DNA of 64,000 nucleotides from Sphingopyxis sp. OAS728 (GTDB lineage: Bacteria; Pseudomonadota; Alphaproteobacteria; Sphingomonadales; Sphingomonadaceae), in assembly GCF_014873485.1 (NCBI RefSeq), contig NZ_JADBDT010000001.1, positions 2,790,001-2,854,000 on the forward strand, given 5' to 3'. How positions within the stretch are numbered: position 1 is the first letter of the stretch; the number at the start of each line of letters is the position of its first letter. The notes under the pieces are model-generated. The model made no database searches, was not told the origin of the DNA, and saw nothing but the letters and a program-made list of their open reading frames with translations. Positions 8,992-18,546 of this stretch are shown here, one piece after another. The position numbers were made by a program, and so were the translations under genes.

Positions 8992-10083
8992 ATGACCAAA
9001 GCCGCGATTCTGATCGAACCGGGCAAGCCGCTGTCGATCGAGGATGTCGTTGTTGCCGATTGCGGCCCGCACGAGGTGCGCATCCGCACCGCCGCGTGCG
9101 GGCTTTGCCATTCGGACCTGCATTTCATCGACGGCGCCTATCCGCACCCCCTCCCCGCGATCCCCGGCCATGAGGCCGCGGGGATCGTCGAGGCGGTCGG
9201 GAGCGAAGTACGCACGGTCAAGGTCGGCGATGCGGTCGTCACCTGCCTGTCGGCCTTTTGCGGCCATTGCGAATTCTGCGTCAGCGGGCGCATGTCTTTG
9301 TGCATGGGCGGCGACACGCGGCGGTCGGCGGGATCGGCGCCGCGCATCACGCGCCCCGACGGATCGCCCGTGAACCAGATGCTCAACCTCTCGGCCTTTT
9401 CGGAGACGATGCTCGTCCACGAACATGCGTGCGTCGCGATCGACCCCGACATGCCGCTCGACCGCGCCGCGGTGATCGGCTGTGCGGTGACGACGGGCGC
9501 GGGCACGATCTTCAACGCGTGCAAGGTGACGCCGGGCGAGACGGTCGCGGTCGTCGGTTGCGGCGGCGTCGGCTTAGCCACCATCAACGCCGCGAAGATT
9601 GCGGGCGCGGGGCGCATCATCGCCGCCGACCCGGTTCCCGAGAAGCGCGAGCTGGCGAAGAAGCTCGGCGCGACCGACGTCGTCGATGCGCTGTCGGACG
9701 ATGCCGCGAAGCAGATTCTCGAAATCAGCAAGGGCGGGGTCGACCATGCGATCGAGGCCGTGGGCCGTCCGGCGTCGGCAAGCCTCGCGGTCGCGTCGCT
9801 GCGCCGCGGCGGCACCGCGACGATCCTCGGCATGATGCCGCTCGCCGAAAAGGTCGGGCTCAGCGCGATGGACCTGCTGTCGGGCAAGAAATTGCAGGGC
9901 GCGATCATGGGCGGCAACCGCTTCCCCGTCGACATCCCGCGCCTCGTCGACTTCTACCTGCGCGGGCTGCTCGACCTCGACAGCATCGTCGCCGAGACGA
10001 TCCCGCTCGCGCAGGTCAACGAAGGCTTCGACAAGATGCGAAAGGGCGACGCCGCACGGTCGGTGATCGTTTTCGACCAGTGA
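8992..10083 (+). CDS. Zinc-dependent alcohol dehydrogenase, MDR superfamily (363 aa)
   Basis: Medium-chain alcohol dehydrogenase. Catalytic-zinc ligands are Cys39 in GLCHSD and His60-Glu61 in PGHEAAG. The structural-zinc cysteines are Cys90, Cys93, Cys96 and Cys104. A Rossmann motif VAVVGCGGVGLA lies near residue 185. The C-terminal NEGFDKMRKGDAARSVI is usual for the class III-related group. The end overlaps the kinase start (GTGA). It probably oxidises an alcohol or hydroxyacyl intermediate of the island (inference). Confidence 0.93.
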   Translation: MTKAAILIEPGKPLSIEDVVVADCGPHEVRIRTAACGLCHSDLHFIDGAYPHPLPAIPGHEAAGIVEAVGSEVRTVKVGDAVVTCLSAFCGHCEFCVSGRMSLCMGGDTRRSAGSAPRITRPDGSPVNQMLNLSAFSETMLVHEHACVAIDPDMPLDRAAVIGCAVTTGAGTIFNACKVTPGETVAVVGCGGVGLATINAAKIAGAGRIIAADPVPEKRELAKKLGATDVVDALSDDAAKQILEISKGGVDHAIEAVGRPASASLAVASLRRGGTATILGMMPLAEKVGLSAMDLLSGKKLQGAIMGGNRFPVDIPRLVDFYLRGLLDLDSIVAETIPLAQVNEGFDKMRKGDAARSVIVFDQ

Positions 10084-11147
10084 CGCTCGACGCGCAAAAG
10101 GCTTTCAGCGGCACCGTCGCACCCGAGGGTGCCGATGTGCTCGACGAGGCGAAGCTGACCGCGTGGATGGAAGCGAATGTCGAAGGCTTCGAAGGTCCGC
10201 TGACGCAGGGCAAGTTCGCCGGCGGACAGTCGAACCCGACGTACAAGATCAGCGCGCCGTCGGGCAATTATGTGCTGCGGCGCAAGCCCTTCGGCCCGCT
10301 GCTCCCCTCGGCGCATGCGGTCGATCGCGAATATAAGGTGCAGTCGGGGCTGCATAAGATGGGCTTCCCCGTCGCGCGCCAATATGGTCTGTGCACCGAC
10401 GAGGATGTCGTCGGCAGCTGGTTCTATGTGATGGGCATGGTCGACGGGCAGACGATCTGGGACGGCGCGATGCCGGGATCGACGCCCGAGAACCGCCGCG
10501 CAACCTATGAGGCGATGATCGATACGCTCGCCGCGCTGCACAGCGTCGACATCGAGGCGGCGGGGCTTTCCGACTTCGGCAAGCCCGGCAATTATTTCGG
10601 CCGGCAGGTCGACCGCTGGACCAAGCAGTACCGCCTCTCCGAAACCGAGACGATGGACGAGATGGAGCAGCTGATCGCCTGGCTGCCCGCAACGCTGCCC
10701 GAGCAGACGCGCACCAGCGTCGTCCACGGCGATTACCGCATCGACAATATGATCTTTGCGAAGGACCGGCCCGAGGTGCTCGCGGTGCTCGACTGGGAGC
10801 TGTCGACCTTGGGCGATCCGCTTGCCGATTTCACTTATGTCGCGATGGCGTGGGTGACCGAAAATGGCGGGCGTTCGGGCGTCTCGGACCTCGACCGCCA
10901 GGCGCTCGGCATTCCCGAGCTCGACGAGATGGTCGAGCGTTATTGCGCCGCGACAGGCCGCGACGGCGTGCCCGACATGAACTGGTATTTCGCATACAAT
11001 TTCTTCCGCCTCGCGGGGATCATCCAGGGCATCAAGAAGCGCGTGATCGAGGGTACCGCCTCGTCGCAGCATGCGAAGGATATGTCCGAACGCGTCCGTC
11101 CGCTCGCCGAAAAGGCGTGGGACTTTGCACGAAAGGCCGGCGCATGA
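10080..11147 (+). CDS. APH-fold phosphotransferase family protein (355 aa), ACAD10/11 kinase-like
   Basis: Aminoglycoside-phosphotransferase/choline-kinase fold. The catalytic loop VVHGDYRIDNM provides the Asp base and Asn metal ligand, and VLDWELSTLGDP is the DFG-like metal-binding block. The GTG at 10080 overlaps the upstream stop as GTGA, and its end overlaps the SDR start as ATGA, so the genes are coupled. This family includes the kinase domain of ACAD10/11 and LvaA, which phosphorylate 4-hydroxyacyl-CoAs (known). An antibiotic-resistance role is unlikely in this setting. Confidence 0.9.
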   Translation: MTLDAQKAFSGTVAPEGADVLDEAKLTAWMEANVEGFEGPLTQGKFAGGQSNPTYKISAPSGNYVLRRKPFGPLLPSAHAVDREYKVQSGLHKMGFPVARQYGLCTDEDVVGSWFYVMGMVDGQTIWDGAMPGSTPENRRATYEAMIDTLAALHSVDIEAAGLSDFGKPGNYFGRQVDRWTKQYRLSETETMDEMEQLIAWLPATLPEQTRTSVVHGDYRIDNMIFAKDRPEVLAVLDWELSTLGDPLADFTYVAMAWVTENGGRSGVSDLDRQALGIPELDEMVERYCAATGRDGVPDMNWYFAYNFFRLAGIIQGIKKRVIEGTASSQHAKDMSERVRPLAEKAWDFARKAGA

Positions 11148-11920
11148 GCTTGTTCGACATGACGGGGCAGGTCGCGCTGATCACCGGATCGTCGCGCGGC
11201 ATCGGCAAGGCGACGGCAGAAGCGATGGCCGAGCAGGGCGCGAACGTCGTCATCTCGAGCCGCAAGGCCGACGCGTGCGAAGAAACCGCGGCCGAGATCA
11301 ACGCGCGCTTTGGCGACGGCACCGCGATCGCGGTGCGCGCGAACATCTCGTCGAAGGAAGAGCTGGAGATACTGGTCGCCGAGACGCGCCGCGCCTTCGG
11401 CAAGATCACCGCGCTCGTCTGCAACGCCGCATCGAACCCCTATTACGGGCCCGGGCTCGGGATCAGCGACGACCAGTTCCGCAAGATCATGGACAATAAT
11501 ATCCTGTCCAACCACTGGCTGATCACGATGGTCGCGCCCGAAATGCTCGAACGCGGCGAAGGATCGATCACGATCATCAGCTCGATCGGCGGGCTCAAGG
11601 GATCGCCGATCATCGGCGCTTACGGAATTTCGAAGGCGGCCGACATGCAGGTCGCGCGCAACTTCTCGGTCGAGTTCGGGCCGCGCGGCGTGCGCGTGAA
11701 CTGTATCGCGCCGGGGCTGGTGCGCACCGACATGGCGCGCGCCTTGTGGGAAAATGAAGAGAATCTGCGGCGCTCGACCGCCGCGTCGACGCTGAAACGC
11801 ATCGGCGAGCCGCACGAGATCGCGGGCGCCGCAGTCTTCCTCGCCAGCAAGGCGGGGGCATTCACCACCGGCCAGACCATCGTGTGCGATGGCGGAGCCA
11901 CGATTTCGGGAGGCGCATGA
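11144..11920 (+). CDS. SDR family oxidoreductase (258 aa)
   Basis: Starts at the ATGA overlap with the kinase gene. TGSSRGIG (residues ~13-20), CNAA replacing NNAG, and YGISKAA with the Tyr-Lys pair. C-terminal FTTGQTIVCDGGATISGG. Such SDRs accompany ACAD10/11 kinases in many bacterial clusters, where an SDR (LvaD in the levulinate pathway) supplies 4-hydroxyacyl-CoA chemistry. Exact substrate unknown. Overlaps the next SDR by four bases. Confidence 0.9.
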   Translation: MSLFDMTGQVALITGSSRGIGKATAEAMAEQGANVVISSRKADACEETAAEINARFGDGTAIAVRANISSKEELEILVAETRRAFGKITALVCNAASNPYYGPGLGISDDQFRKIMDNNILSNHWLITMVAPEMLERGEGSITIISSIGGLKGSPIIGAYGISKAADMQVARNFSVEFGPRGVRVNCIAPGLVRTDMARALWENEENLRRSTAASTLKRIGEPHEIAGAAVFLASKAGAFTTGQTIVCDGGATISGGA

Positions 11921-12723
11921 TGGGCGCGTTGGACGGCAAGGTTGCGATCATCACGGGCGCCGGCAGCGGCATCGGCCGCGCGAGCGCGCTGCGCTTCGCC
12001 GCCGAGGGCGCGAAGCTCGTCATCGGCGACAAGACGGCGGCGGTGCACGAGACGGCGCAACTGGTAAAGGACGCCGGCGGCGAGGCCGTCGCGCTCGAAA
12101 TTGACGCGGGTGTCGAAGACGATGTCGCAAAGATGGTTGCTACCGCAAAGGACAGCTTCGGCGGCCTCGACGTCGCCTTCGCCAACGCCGGGATCATCGG
12201 CGACATGGGCGGAATCTTCGATTTCGACCCCGCTGCGTGGACCGAGACTTTGCGCGTCAACCTGATCGGCCCCGCGCTGATGGTGAAGCATGCCGGCAAG
12301 GCGATGGTCGATCAGGGCCGCGGCGGCGCGATCGTGCTGACCGCGAGCGTCGCGGGGATCAACTCGGGCGCGGGCCCGGGCGCCTATTCGGCGTCGAAGG
12401 CGGGGGTGATCAATCTCGCCAAGGTCGCGGCGCAGCAGCTGTCGACGAGCGGCGTGCGCGTCAATGCGGTGTGCCCCGGCCTCACCGAAACGGGGATGAC
12501 CAAGCCGACCTTCGACTATGCCAAGGCGAAGGAGGTCACGCACAAGCTCGGCCAGCTCAATCCGCTGCGCCGCGCCGCGCAGCCAGAGGAACTGGCGAAT
12601 GTTGCCCTCTTCCTTGCAAGCGACCAGGCGAGCTATGTCAACGGTCAGGCCATAGCGGTCGACGGTGGACTCACCAGCTCGCATCCGGTGACGCGTCAAC
12701 TGCTGGGCCAGACCTCGCACTGA
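11917..12723 (+). CDS. SDR family oxidoreductase (268 aa)
   Basis: A second, divergent SDR: TGAGSGIGRAS near residues 14-24, NAG in FANAGIIGDMGG, and the catalytic YSASK in AYSASKAGVINLAK. GGGAGG precedes the ATG; ATG 11917 overlaps the upstream stop as ATGA, and a second ATG at 11920 is equally possible. The two tandem SDRs differ widely in sequence, so recent duplication is unlikely and different steps are expected. Confidence 0.9.
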   Translation: MMGALDGKVAIITGAGSGIGRASALRFAAEGAKLVIGDKTAAVHETAQLVKDAGGEAVALEIDAGVEDDVAKMVATAKDSFGGLDVAFANAGIIGDMGGIFDFDPAAWTETLRVNLIGPALMVKHAGKAMVDQGRGGAIVLTASVAGINSGAGPGAYSASKAGVINLAKVAAQQLSTSGVRVNAVCPGLTETGMTKPTFDYAKAKEVTHKLGQLNPLRRAAQPEELANVALFLASDQASYVNGQAIAVDGGLTSSHPVTRQLLGQTSH

Positions 12724-12735
12724 CGGAGCAAGCCC

Positions 12736-13683
12736 ATGCAATATCGTGACCTTGGCGACAGCGGCATCAGCGTTTCGACCATCTGCCTCGGCAGCTGGCT
12801 GACCTATGGCGCGGGGGTCGACGACAGCGCGGGGCGCGCCTGCGTCGATGCGGCGTTCGACGTCGGCATCAATTTCATCGACACGGCGAATATCTATGGC
12901 CGGGGCGCGGCGGAGTCTTTTCTGGGCGACGTGCTGAGCGGCCGGCCGCGCGATAGCTATGTTCTCGCGACCAAGCTCTTCTTCCCGATGACCGAGAGCG
13001 ACCGCGGCCTGTCGGCGGCGCAGATAGCCAAACAGATCGACGCCAGCCTGACGCGGCTTCGTACCGATTATGTCGACCTCTATCAGTGCCACCGCTACGA
13101 TCCCGAAACGCCGCTCGAAGAGACGATGGAAGCGCTCAGCGACGTCGTGCGCAGCGGCAAGGCGCGCGCGATCGGCTTTTCCGAATGGTCGCCCGACCAG
13201 ATCGAAGCGGCGCTTGCGCTGGCACCACCCAACGTCAAATTCGTGTCGAGCCAGCCGCAATATAGCCTGCTCTATCGCCGCGCCGAAGCGAAGGTGATCC
13301 CGGTCAGCATCGCGGGCGGTATCGGCCAGATCGTCTGGTCGCCGCTCGCGCAAGGCGTGCTCAGCGGCAAATATCTGCCCGGTGCGGCGCTGCCCGCCGG
13401 AAGCCGCGCGACCGGCGACGACGCGCATTTCATGCAGCAGTTTCTGACCGATCCGGTGCTCGAAGGGGTGCAGGGGCTGAAGGTGGTCGCCGACAAGGCG
13501 GGATGCTCGCTGGCGCAGCTTGCGATCGCGTGGGTGCTCGCGCAGCCCGGGATCACGAGCGCGATCGTCGGCGCGAGCCGTCCCGAACAGCTTCGCGAAA
13601 CCGCCAAGGCGGCCGACCTTACAATCGACCCGGCGCTGCTCGCCGAAGCCGCCGCCATCCTTGAGGGAGTTCGCATTTCGTGA
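12736..13683 (+). CDS. Aldo/keto reductase (315 aa)
   Basis: NADPH-dependent (beta/alpha)8-barrel reductase. The catalytic tetrad is visible: Asp and Tyr in [11 protein letters not shown], Lys in VLATKLFF, and His in DLYQCHRYD. The C-terminal [16 protein letters not shown] is the phosphate-binding segment of the voltage-gated-channel beta-subunit-like branch. It begins 12 bases after the SDR and overlaps the hydrolase start (GTGA). Likely a carbonyl reduction step or detoxification within the island; not resolved. Confidence 0.92.
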   Translation: MQYRDLGDSGISVSTICLGSWLTYGAGVDDSAGRACVDAAFDVGINFIDTANIYGRGAAESFLGDVLSGRPRDSYVLATKLFFPMTESDRGLSAAQIAKQIDASLTRLRTDYVDLYQCHRYDPETPLEETMEALSDVVRSGKARAIGFSEWSPDQIEAALALAPPNVKFVSSQPQYSLLYRRAEAKVIPVSIAGGIGQIVWSPLAQGVLSGKYLPGAALPAGSRATGDDAHFMQQFLTDPVLEGVQGLKVVADKAGCSLAQLAIAWVLAQPGITSAIVGASRPEQLRETAKAADLTIDPALLAEAAAILEGVRIS

Positions 13684-14882
13684 GTCACGGTTTCGACAAA
13701 GCGCGCCTCGACCGCATCCAGGCGTTCCTCGCCGCCAAATATGTCGACACCGGCCGACTGCCGCACGCGGCGACGTTGGTGTCGCGGCGCGGCGAGATTG
13801 CGCACCTGTCGTGCATCGGCGAAGCGCGGCCGGGCGAGGCGCTGAAAGAAGACGCCATCTTCCGCATCGCAAGCATGACCAAGCCGATCACGAGCATCGC
13901 CTTCATGATGCTGGTCGAGGAGGGCAAGGTCGCGCTGTCCGATCCGCTCGTCAAATTTTGCCCCGAGTTCAAGGACACCGGCGTGTTCGTCGCGGGCGGC
14001 GGCAATGTACCCTTTCTGACACGGCCGCCGACGCAGCCGATCCGCATGGTCGACCTGCTCCGCCACACCGCGGGGCTGACCTATGGCTTTCAGGAGCGCA
14101 CCCCGGTCGATGCCGCGTATCGCAAGGCAAAGATCGACGATTTCGACGCCGATTATACGATGGACAGCTTCATCGCCGACCTGGCGAAGATCCCGCTGCA
14201 GTTCGACCCCGGCGCGCACTGGAATTATTCGATGGCAACCGACGTGCTCGGCGCGGTGGTCGAGCGGATCGAGGGCAAGCCGTTCGCAGAGGTTTTGCAC
14301 GAACGGATCTTCGGGCCACTCGGCATGGTCGACACGGGGTTCAAGGTGCCCGCCGACCAGCAGCACCGGCTTGCCGACGCTTATGCCTTCCACCCAAAGG
14401 AGAAGATGCAGGATTTCGACGCCGGCGCGCGCAGCCGTTGGGCGAAGGATCGCAGCTTTCATTCGGGTGGCGGCGGGCTCGCCTCGACGCTGCACGATTA
14501 TCATCGGTTCTGCCTGATGCTGCTCGGCGGCGGCAAACTCGGCGATACGCGGATCGTCAGCCGCAAGACATTGGAGCTGATGACGTCGAACCATCTGCCC
14601 GGGGGCGGCGACCTGACGCAGCACAGCGTCGGCATCTTCTCCGAGGCGGAGAATGCGGGGATCGGCTTCGGTCTTGGCTTCGCGGTGAACGAAAGCCCGG
14701 CGCAGACCATGACCCCCGGCTCGGTCGGCGACTATTATTGGGGCGGCATGTTCTCGACCGGCTTCTTCGTCGATCCGGTCGAGCAGATTTGCATGGTCTT
14801 CATGACCCAGCTGATGCCCTCATCCACCTATCCCGTGCGGCGCGAGGTCAAGACGCTTGTCCACGCCGCGATCGACGACTGA
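13680..14882 (+). CDS. Serine hydrolase, class C beta-lactamase/esterase family (400 aa)
   Basis: Beta-lactamase-fold hydrolase with SMTK (Ser65 nucleophile, Lys68), the Tyr-x-Ser/Asn element in [10 protein letters not shown] near residue 180, and a later HSGGGG segment. No signal peptide, so cytoplasmic. That argues for an EstB/LovD-like esterase or transacylase rather than an antibiotic-hydrolysing enzyme. GTG start overlaps the aldo/keto reductase stop. It closes the coupled run that began at 8992 and may release or activate an ester substrate (inference). Confidence 0.9.
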   Translation: MSHGFDKARLDRIQAFLAAKYVDTGRLPHAATLVSRRGEIAHLSCIGEARPGEALKEDAIFRIASMTKPITSIAFMMLVEEGKVALSDPLVKFCPEFKDTGVFVAGGGNVPFLTRPPTQPIRMVDLLRHTAGLTYGFQERTPVDAAYRKAKIDDFDADYTMDSFIADLAKIPLQFDPGAHWNYSMATDVLGAVVERIEGKPFAEVLHERIFGPLGMVDTGFKVPADQQHRLADAYAFHPKEKMQDFDAGARSRWAKDRSFHSGGGGLASTLHDYHRFCLMLLGGGKLGDTRIVSRKTLELMTSNHLPGGGDLTQHSVGIFSEAENAGIGFGLGFAVNESPAQTMTPGSVGDYYWGGMFSTGFFVDPVEQICMVFMTQLMPSSTYPVRREVKTLVHAAIDD

Positions 14883-14899
14883 AATGCAATACCACCTCT

Positions 14900-14979
14900 C
14901 CGTTCGTGTCGAGCGAAGTCGAGACACCCAGAAGGCATGCGCCGACGATGGGCATCTCGACTTCGCTCGATGCGAACGG
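14900..14979. repeat. Palindromic intergenic repeat, family E
   Basis: Arms built on TCGAGCGAAGTCGAGA and its complement (14900-14928 and 14951-14979) with flanking CCGTTCG/CGAACGG. It separates the hydrolase gene from the FadJ-like gene and may act as a hairpin spacer. Confidence 0.65.
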
Positions 14980-15001
14980 GTTTAGATATAAGGAGTCTCC
15001 C

Positions 15002-17035
15002 ATGTCCGAAGAAACCCCCGTCAGCGTTACGATGGAAAAGGACGGCGACGTCGCCGTCATCATCGTCAACAATCCGCCCGTCAACGCGCTGAGCTGGCAC
15101 GTCCGGCAGGGGCTCGAGGATAATTTCGGTGCCGCGCTCGCCGACGACAGCGTCAAAGCGATCGTGCTGCGCTGCGCCGGCGCAACCTTTATCGCGGGCG
15201 CCGACATCAGCGAATTCGGCAAACCGCCGCGCGGTCCCGATTTCAACGCGGTGCTCAACAGCATCGAAGCGGCATCGAAGCCGGTCGTCGCGGCGATCCA
15301 TGGCACGGCGCTCGGCGGCGGTCTCGAAACCGCGCTCGTCTGCCATTATCGCGTCGCGGTGCCCTCGGCGAAGCTCGGCGTGCCCGAAGTCAAGCTCGGC
15401 CTGCTCCCCGGTGCGGGCGGCACGCAACGCCTTCCGCGCGTCGTCGGCGTCGAAGCTGCGGCGACGATGACCTCGACCGGCGACCCGCTGCCCGCAGCCA
15501 AGGCGAAGGAACTCGGCCTCGTCGACGAACTCGCGGGCGAGGACAGCCTTGCCGCCGATGCCATCGCCTTTGCGCGCGCGAAAATCGCCGACGGCCCGCG
15601 CCCGACACGCGAACGCCCGGTGTTCGGCGACGTCGCGGTGATCGAACAGCTCAAGACCGCCAACGCCAAGCGCTGGCGCGGGTTCGAGGCGCCTTACGCC
15701 AACCTCGCCTGCGTCGAAGCCGCGACCCGGCTGCCCTTCGAAGAGGGCCTCGCGTTCGAGCGCGAGCAGTTCATGAAGCTGATGTTCGGTAGCCAGTCGG
15801 CAGCGCAGCGCCACATCTTTTTCGCCGAGCGTCAGGCCGCGAAGATCGACGGGCTGCCCAAAGACACCCAGCTCCGCGACATCAAGAAGGTCGGCGTGAT
15901 CGGCGCCGGCACGATGGGCGGCGGCATTTCGATGAACTTCCTTCAGAAGGGCATCCCCGTCACGATCGTCGAGATGCAGCAGGAAGCGCTCGACCGCGGC
16001 ACCGGCGTGATCCGCAAGAATTACGATGCGTCGGCCGCCAAGGGCCGTTTCAAGCCCGAGCAGGTCGACCAGATGATGGGCATCCTGACCCCGACGCTCA
16101 ACCTCGACGATCTCGCCGACTGCGACCTGATCATCGAGGCGGTCTATGAGAATATGGACGTCAAGAAGGACATTTTCGGCAAGCTCGACAAGATCGCCAA
16201 GCCCGGCGCGATCCTCGCGTCGAACACCTCCTACCTCGATATCGACGAGATCGCGACCGCGACGAGCCGCCCCGGCGACGTGCTCGGCATGCACTTCTTC
16301 TCGCCCGCCAATGTGATGAAGCTGCTCGAGGTCGTGCGCGGCGAAAAGACCGCGCCCGATGCGCTCGCGACCGCGATGGCGATCGGCAAGAAGATTGGCA
16401 AGGTCGCGGTGGTCGCGGGCGTGTGTGACGGCTTCATCGGCAACCGTATGCTGAAACCCCGCCAGGTCGAGGCGATGAACCTGCTGATGGAAGGCGCGAC
16501 GCCGCAGCAGATCGACAAGGTGCATGTCGAATTCGGCATGCCGATGGGGCCGTTCCAGATGAGCGACCTCGCGGGCGTCGACATCGGCTGGCACCGCGAC
16601 CCGACGCGCATCGAAAGCATCCGCGACGCGCTCGCCGCCAAGGGCCGCTGGGGGCAGAAGACCGGCAAGGGCTTCTACGACTATGACGAGAAGCGCAATC
16701 CGTCGCCCAGCGCCGAGGTCGCCGAAATCATCGAGGATTTCCGCCAGCATTCGAACAAGGCGAAGCGCGAGATCAGCGATCAGGAGATCATCGAGCGCAC
16801 GCTCTATCCGATGGTCAACGAAGGCGCGCTGATCCTGTCCGAAGGCAAGGCGCAGCGCGCGTCGGATATCGATGTCGTGTGGATCTATGGCTATGGCTGG
16901 CCGGTCTATCGCGGCGGCCCGATGTTCTGGGCGGGGCTGGAAGGCACCGACAAGATCGTCGCGGCGCTGGAGAAACATGGTTTCGCGGTGGCGCCCTTGC
17001 TCAAGGAAAAGGCGGAGGCCAAGGCGGGCTTCTAG
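15002..17035 (+). CDS. Bifunctional enoyl-CoA hydratase / 3-hydroxyacyl-CoA dehydrogenase (677 aa)
   Basis: Beta-oxidation enzyme. Residues ~1-200 are a crotonase domain with oxyanion loops in [12 protein letters not shown] and [11 protein letters not shown]. Residues ~295-480 are the NAD-binding dehydrogenase domain starting [12 protein letters not shown], with catalytic His in [15 protein letters not shown]. The C-terminal dehydrogenase domain follows. AAGGAG before ATG 15002 fixes the start; the frame is open much further upstream only because of GC bias. The domain plan fits the peroxisomal-type FadJ/FadB relatives. No thiolase is adjacent. A strong hairpin terminator follows. Confidence 0.95.
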   Translation: MSEETPVSVTMEKDGDVAVIIVNNPPVNALSWHVRQGLEDNFGAALADDSVKAIVLRCAGATFIAGADISEFGKPPRGPDFNAVLNSIEAASKPVVAAIHGTALGGGLETALVCHYRVAVPSAKLGVPEVKLGLLPGAGGTQRLPRVVGVEAAATMTSTGDPLPAAKAKELGLVDELAGEDSLAADAIAFARAKIADGPRPTRERPVFGDVAVIEQLKTANAKRWRGFEAPYANLACVEAATRLPFEEGLAFEREQFMKLMFGSQSAAQRHIFFAERQAAKIDGLPKDTQLRDIKKVGVIGAGTMGGGISMNFLQKGIPVTIVEMQQEALDRGTGVIRKNYDASAAKGRFKPEQVDQMMGILTPTLNLDDLADCDLIIEAVYENMDVKKDIFGKLDKIAKPGAILASNTSYLDIDEIATATSRPGDVLGMHFFSPANVMKLLEVVRGEKTAPDALATAMAIGKKIGKVAVVAGVCDGFIGNRMLKPRQVEAMNLLMEGATPQQIDKVHVEFGMPMGPFQMSDLAGVDIGWHRDPTRIESIRDALAAKGRWGQKTGKGFYDYDEKRNPSPSAEVAEIIEDFRQHSNKAKREISDQEIIERTLYPMVNEGALILSEGKAQRASDIDVVWIYGYGWPVYRGGPMFWAGLEGTDKIVAALEKHGFAVAPLLKEKAEAKAGF

Positions 17036-17058
17036 GCCTTCTCCGCTCACGAAAAGAC

Positions 17059-17097
17059 GGCCGTCTGTCCCGGCGTGGGGCAGGCGGCCTTTCTTTT
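17059..17097 (+). terminator. Rho-independent terminator after the FadJ-like gene
   Basis: A 13-bp stem (GGCCGTCTGTCCC pairing with GGGGCAGGCGGCC, two G-T wobbles), a 5-base loop, then TTTCTTTT. It starts 24 bases after the stop. Confidence 0.85.
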
Positions 17098-17178
17098 GCC
17101 GTCGCACCGCCCGAGGTGCGACCGGAAAGTTGCGATTCAGGGTTAAAGCGCTGGCAAGGCCTGCCGTTAGGGCAGAGC

Positions 17179-17415
17179 ATGAACGCCATGTCCGCCCTTG
17201 CCGTCCTCCTGCTCGCCGGAAGCGCGCCGGCTGCCGCGCCCGTCGCGGCACCGCAGGTGACCGCCGTCGCCGTGGCGCGCGCGCGGATATTGGCGCCCGC
17301 CGAGGTACGGCGGGTTGATGGGCGGATCGAGGTCAGGACCGGCGAACGCAAGGCGCGGACGCAGATACACCGCACCGAGCGCCGCGATGGCGGCGAAACG
17401 GCAGATTTTTACTAA
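17179..17415 (+). CDS. Small predicted secreted protein (78 aa), unknown
   Basis: MNAMSALAVLLLAGSAPAAA looks like a signal peptide with a cleavage region at APA/AAP, leaving a mature part of about 55 residues with VTAVAVARARILAPAEVR. Coding potential rests mainly on this signal and an AGGGCAGAG site before the ATG. Similar small periplasmic proteins with a repeated Val-Ala-Arg-Ile pattern are, as far as I recall, common in sphingomonads. No enzymatic motif. It may be expressed on its own because a terminator precedes it. Confidence 0.5.
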   Translation: MNAMSALAVLLLAGSAPAAAPVAAPQVTAVAVARARILAPAEVRRVDGRIEVRTGERKARTQIHRTERRDGGETADFY

Positions 17416-17464
17416 GACCCATCGCCGCGATCCGATTCCGACCGCAGGATAATCCCCATACTAT

Positions 17465-17538
17465 CGTCACCCCGGACTTGCTCCGGGGTCCATGACTTCG
17501 ACACCGCCCATGGATCCCGGAGCAAGTCCGGGATGACG
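17465..17538. repeat. Palindromic intergenic repeat, family A (second copy)
   Basis: Arms of about 30 bases (17465-17494 and 17509-17538) built on CGTCACCCCGGACTTGCTCC pair almost perfectly across a 14-base spacer. Same family as 1672-1744. Confidence 0.75.
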
Positions 17539-17552
17539 AAAATGGGGAGTGG

Positions 17553-18428
17553 TCAGCCTTGCAGCGTCTTGATGATCGCCGAAAAGTCGCGGCCGTCCTT
17601 GTCGGCCTCGACAAAGGCTTCGTAGAGTTCGCGCGCTTTCGATCCCATCGGGACATCGGCATCGACGCTTGCAGCAGCCTCCATCGCGAGGCGCAAATCC
17701 TTGAGCATCAGCGCCGCGGCGAACCCGCCCTTGTAATCATTGTCGGCGGGGGTGGTCGGGCCGACGCCGGGAAGCGGTGCATAGCTCGTCAGCGACCAGC
17801 ACTGGCCCGACGATACGCTGGCGATGTCGAAGAACTTCTGTGGGTCGAGCCCCAGCTTCTGCGCGAGCGCCAGCGTCTCGCACGTCGCGACCATCGAGGC
17901 GCCGAGGAGCATATTGTTGCAGATCTTCGCTCCCTGCCCCGCGCCCGCATCGCCGGCGTGGATCACCGCCTTGCCCATTTTGGCGAGGATCGGTTCGGCG
18001 CGCGCGAAACCTTCATCGGTGCCGCCGACCATGAAGGTCAGCGTGCCGGCATTGGCGGCGGCGATCCCGCCCGATACCGGCGCGTCGACGGCGACGAGCC
18101 CCTTCGCGGTGGCGGCTTCGATGTTCGCGCGCGCGGTCGCAACGTCGATCGTCGAGCAGTCGAGGAGCAAGGTGCCCGGTGCGGCATTGGGGAAGACGTC
18201 GCTTTCGTAGACCGAGGCGACATGCTTGCCCGCGGGGAGCATCGTCACGACGGCTTCGGCACCGGCGACGGCTTCGGCGGCCGATGCCACGCGGGTGCAG
18301 CCCGCCTCGACGGCGCGCCCCAGCGCCTCCTCGCTGAGGTCGAAGGCGCGGACCTCATGCCCAGCCTTCGCCAGATTCGCGGCCATTCCGCCGCCCATAT
18401 TGCCGAGTCCGATGAATGCGATTTTCAT
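17553..18428 (-). CDS. mmsB: 3-hydroxyisobutyrate dehydrogenase (291 aa)
   Basis: Oxidises 3-hydroxyisobutyrate to methylmalonate semialdehyde with NAD in valine catabolism. N-terminal IGLGNMGGGMAANL nucleotide-binding motif, substrate loop DAPVSGGI, and the catalytic Lys in GAGQGAKICNNML. Length matches the family. It is last in the minus-strand valine unit, separated from the enoyl-CoA hydratase by 118 bases framed by two identical palindromes. Confidence 0.95.
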   Translation of the reverse strand: MKIAFIGLGNMGGGMAANLAKAGHEVRAFDLSEEALGRAVEAGCTRVASAAEAVAGAEAVVTMLPAGKHVASVYESDVFPNAAPGTLLLDCSTIDVATARANIEAATAKGLVAVDAPVSGGIAAANAGTLTFMVGGTDEGFARAEPILAKMGKAVIHAGDAGAGQGAKICNNMLLGASMVATCETLALAQKLGLDPQKFFDIASVSSGQCWSLTSYAPLPGVGPTTPADNDYKGGFAAALMLKDLRLAMEAAASVDADVPMGSKARELYEAFVEADKDGRDFSAIIKTLQG

Positions 18429-18435
18429 TATCTCT

Positions 18436-18538
18436 CCCCTCCCGCTTGCGGGAGGGGCCGGGGGAAGGCCTGTCCCGAATATTGAACTGGTGGAGAGGAA
18501 ACAGACCCTCCCCTAACCCCTCCCGCAAGCGGGAGGGG
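18436..18538. repeat. Pair of 22-base palindromes, family C
   Basis: Two perfect palindromes with arms CCCCTCCCGC (18436-18457 with TT centre, 18517-18538 with AA centre) flank a 59-base spacer between the enoyl-CoA hydratase and mmsB genes. A third copy lies at 2665-2686. They may act as mRNA-stabilising hairpins or mobile REP-like units. Confidence 0.75.
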
Positions 18539-18546
18539 GACTAGGC

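Noticed and set aside
10080..11147. Aminoglycoside resistance gene
   Set aside because: The fold is shared, but coupling to acyl-CoA genes and the ACAD10/11-type sequence point to metabolism.
13680..14882. Antibiotic beta-lactamase
   Set aside because: No signal peptide and placed at the end of a catabolic operon; the family includes many esterases.
13520..15001. Long N-terminal extension of the FadJ-like protein
   Set aside because: The extra ~490 residues run out of frame through the aldo/keto reductase and hydrolase genes; AAGGAG and crotonase sequence start at 15002.
18436..18538. Possible CRISPR-like pair
   Set aside because: Only two palindromes with one spacer, no cas genes, and a third lone copy at 2665.
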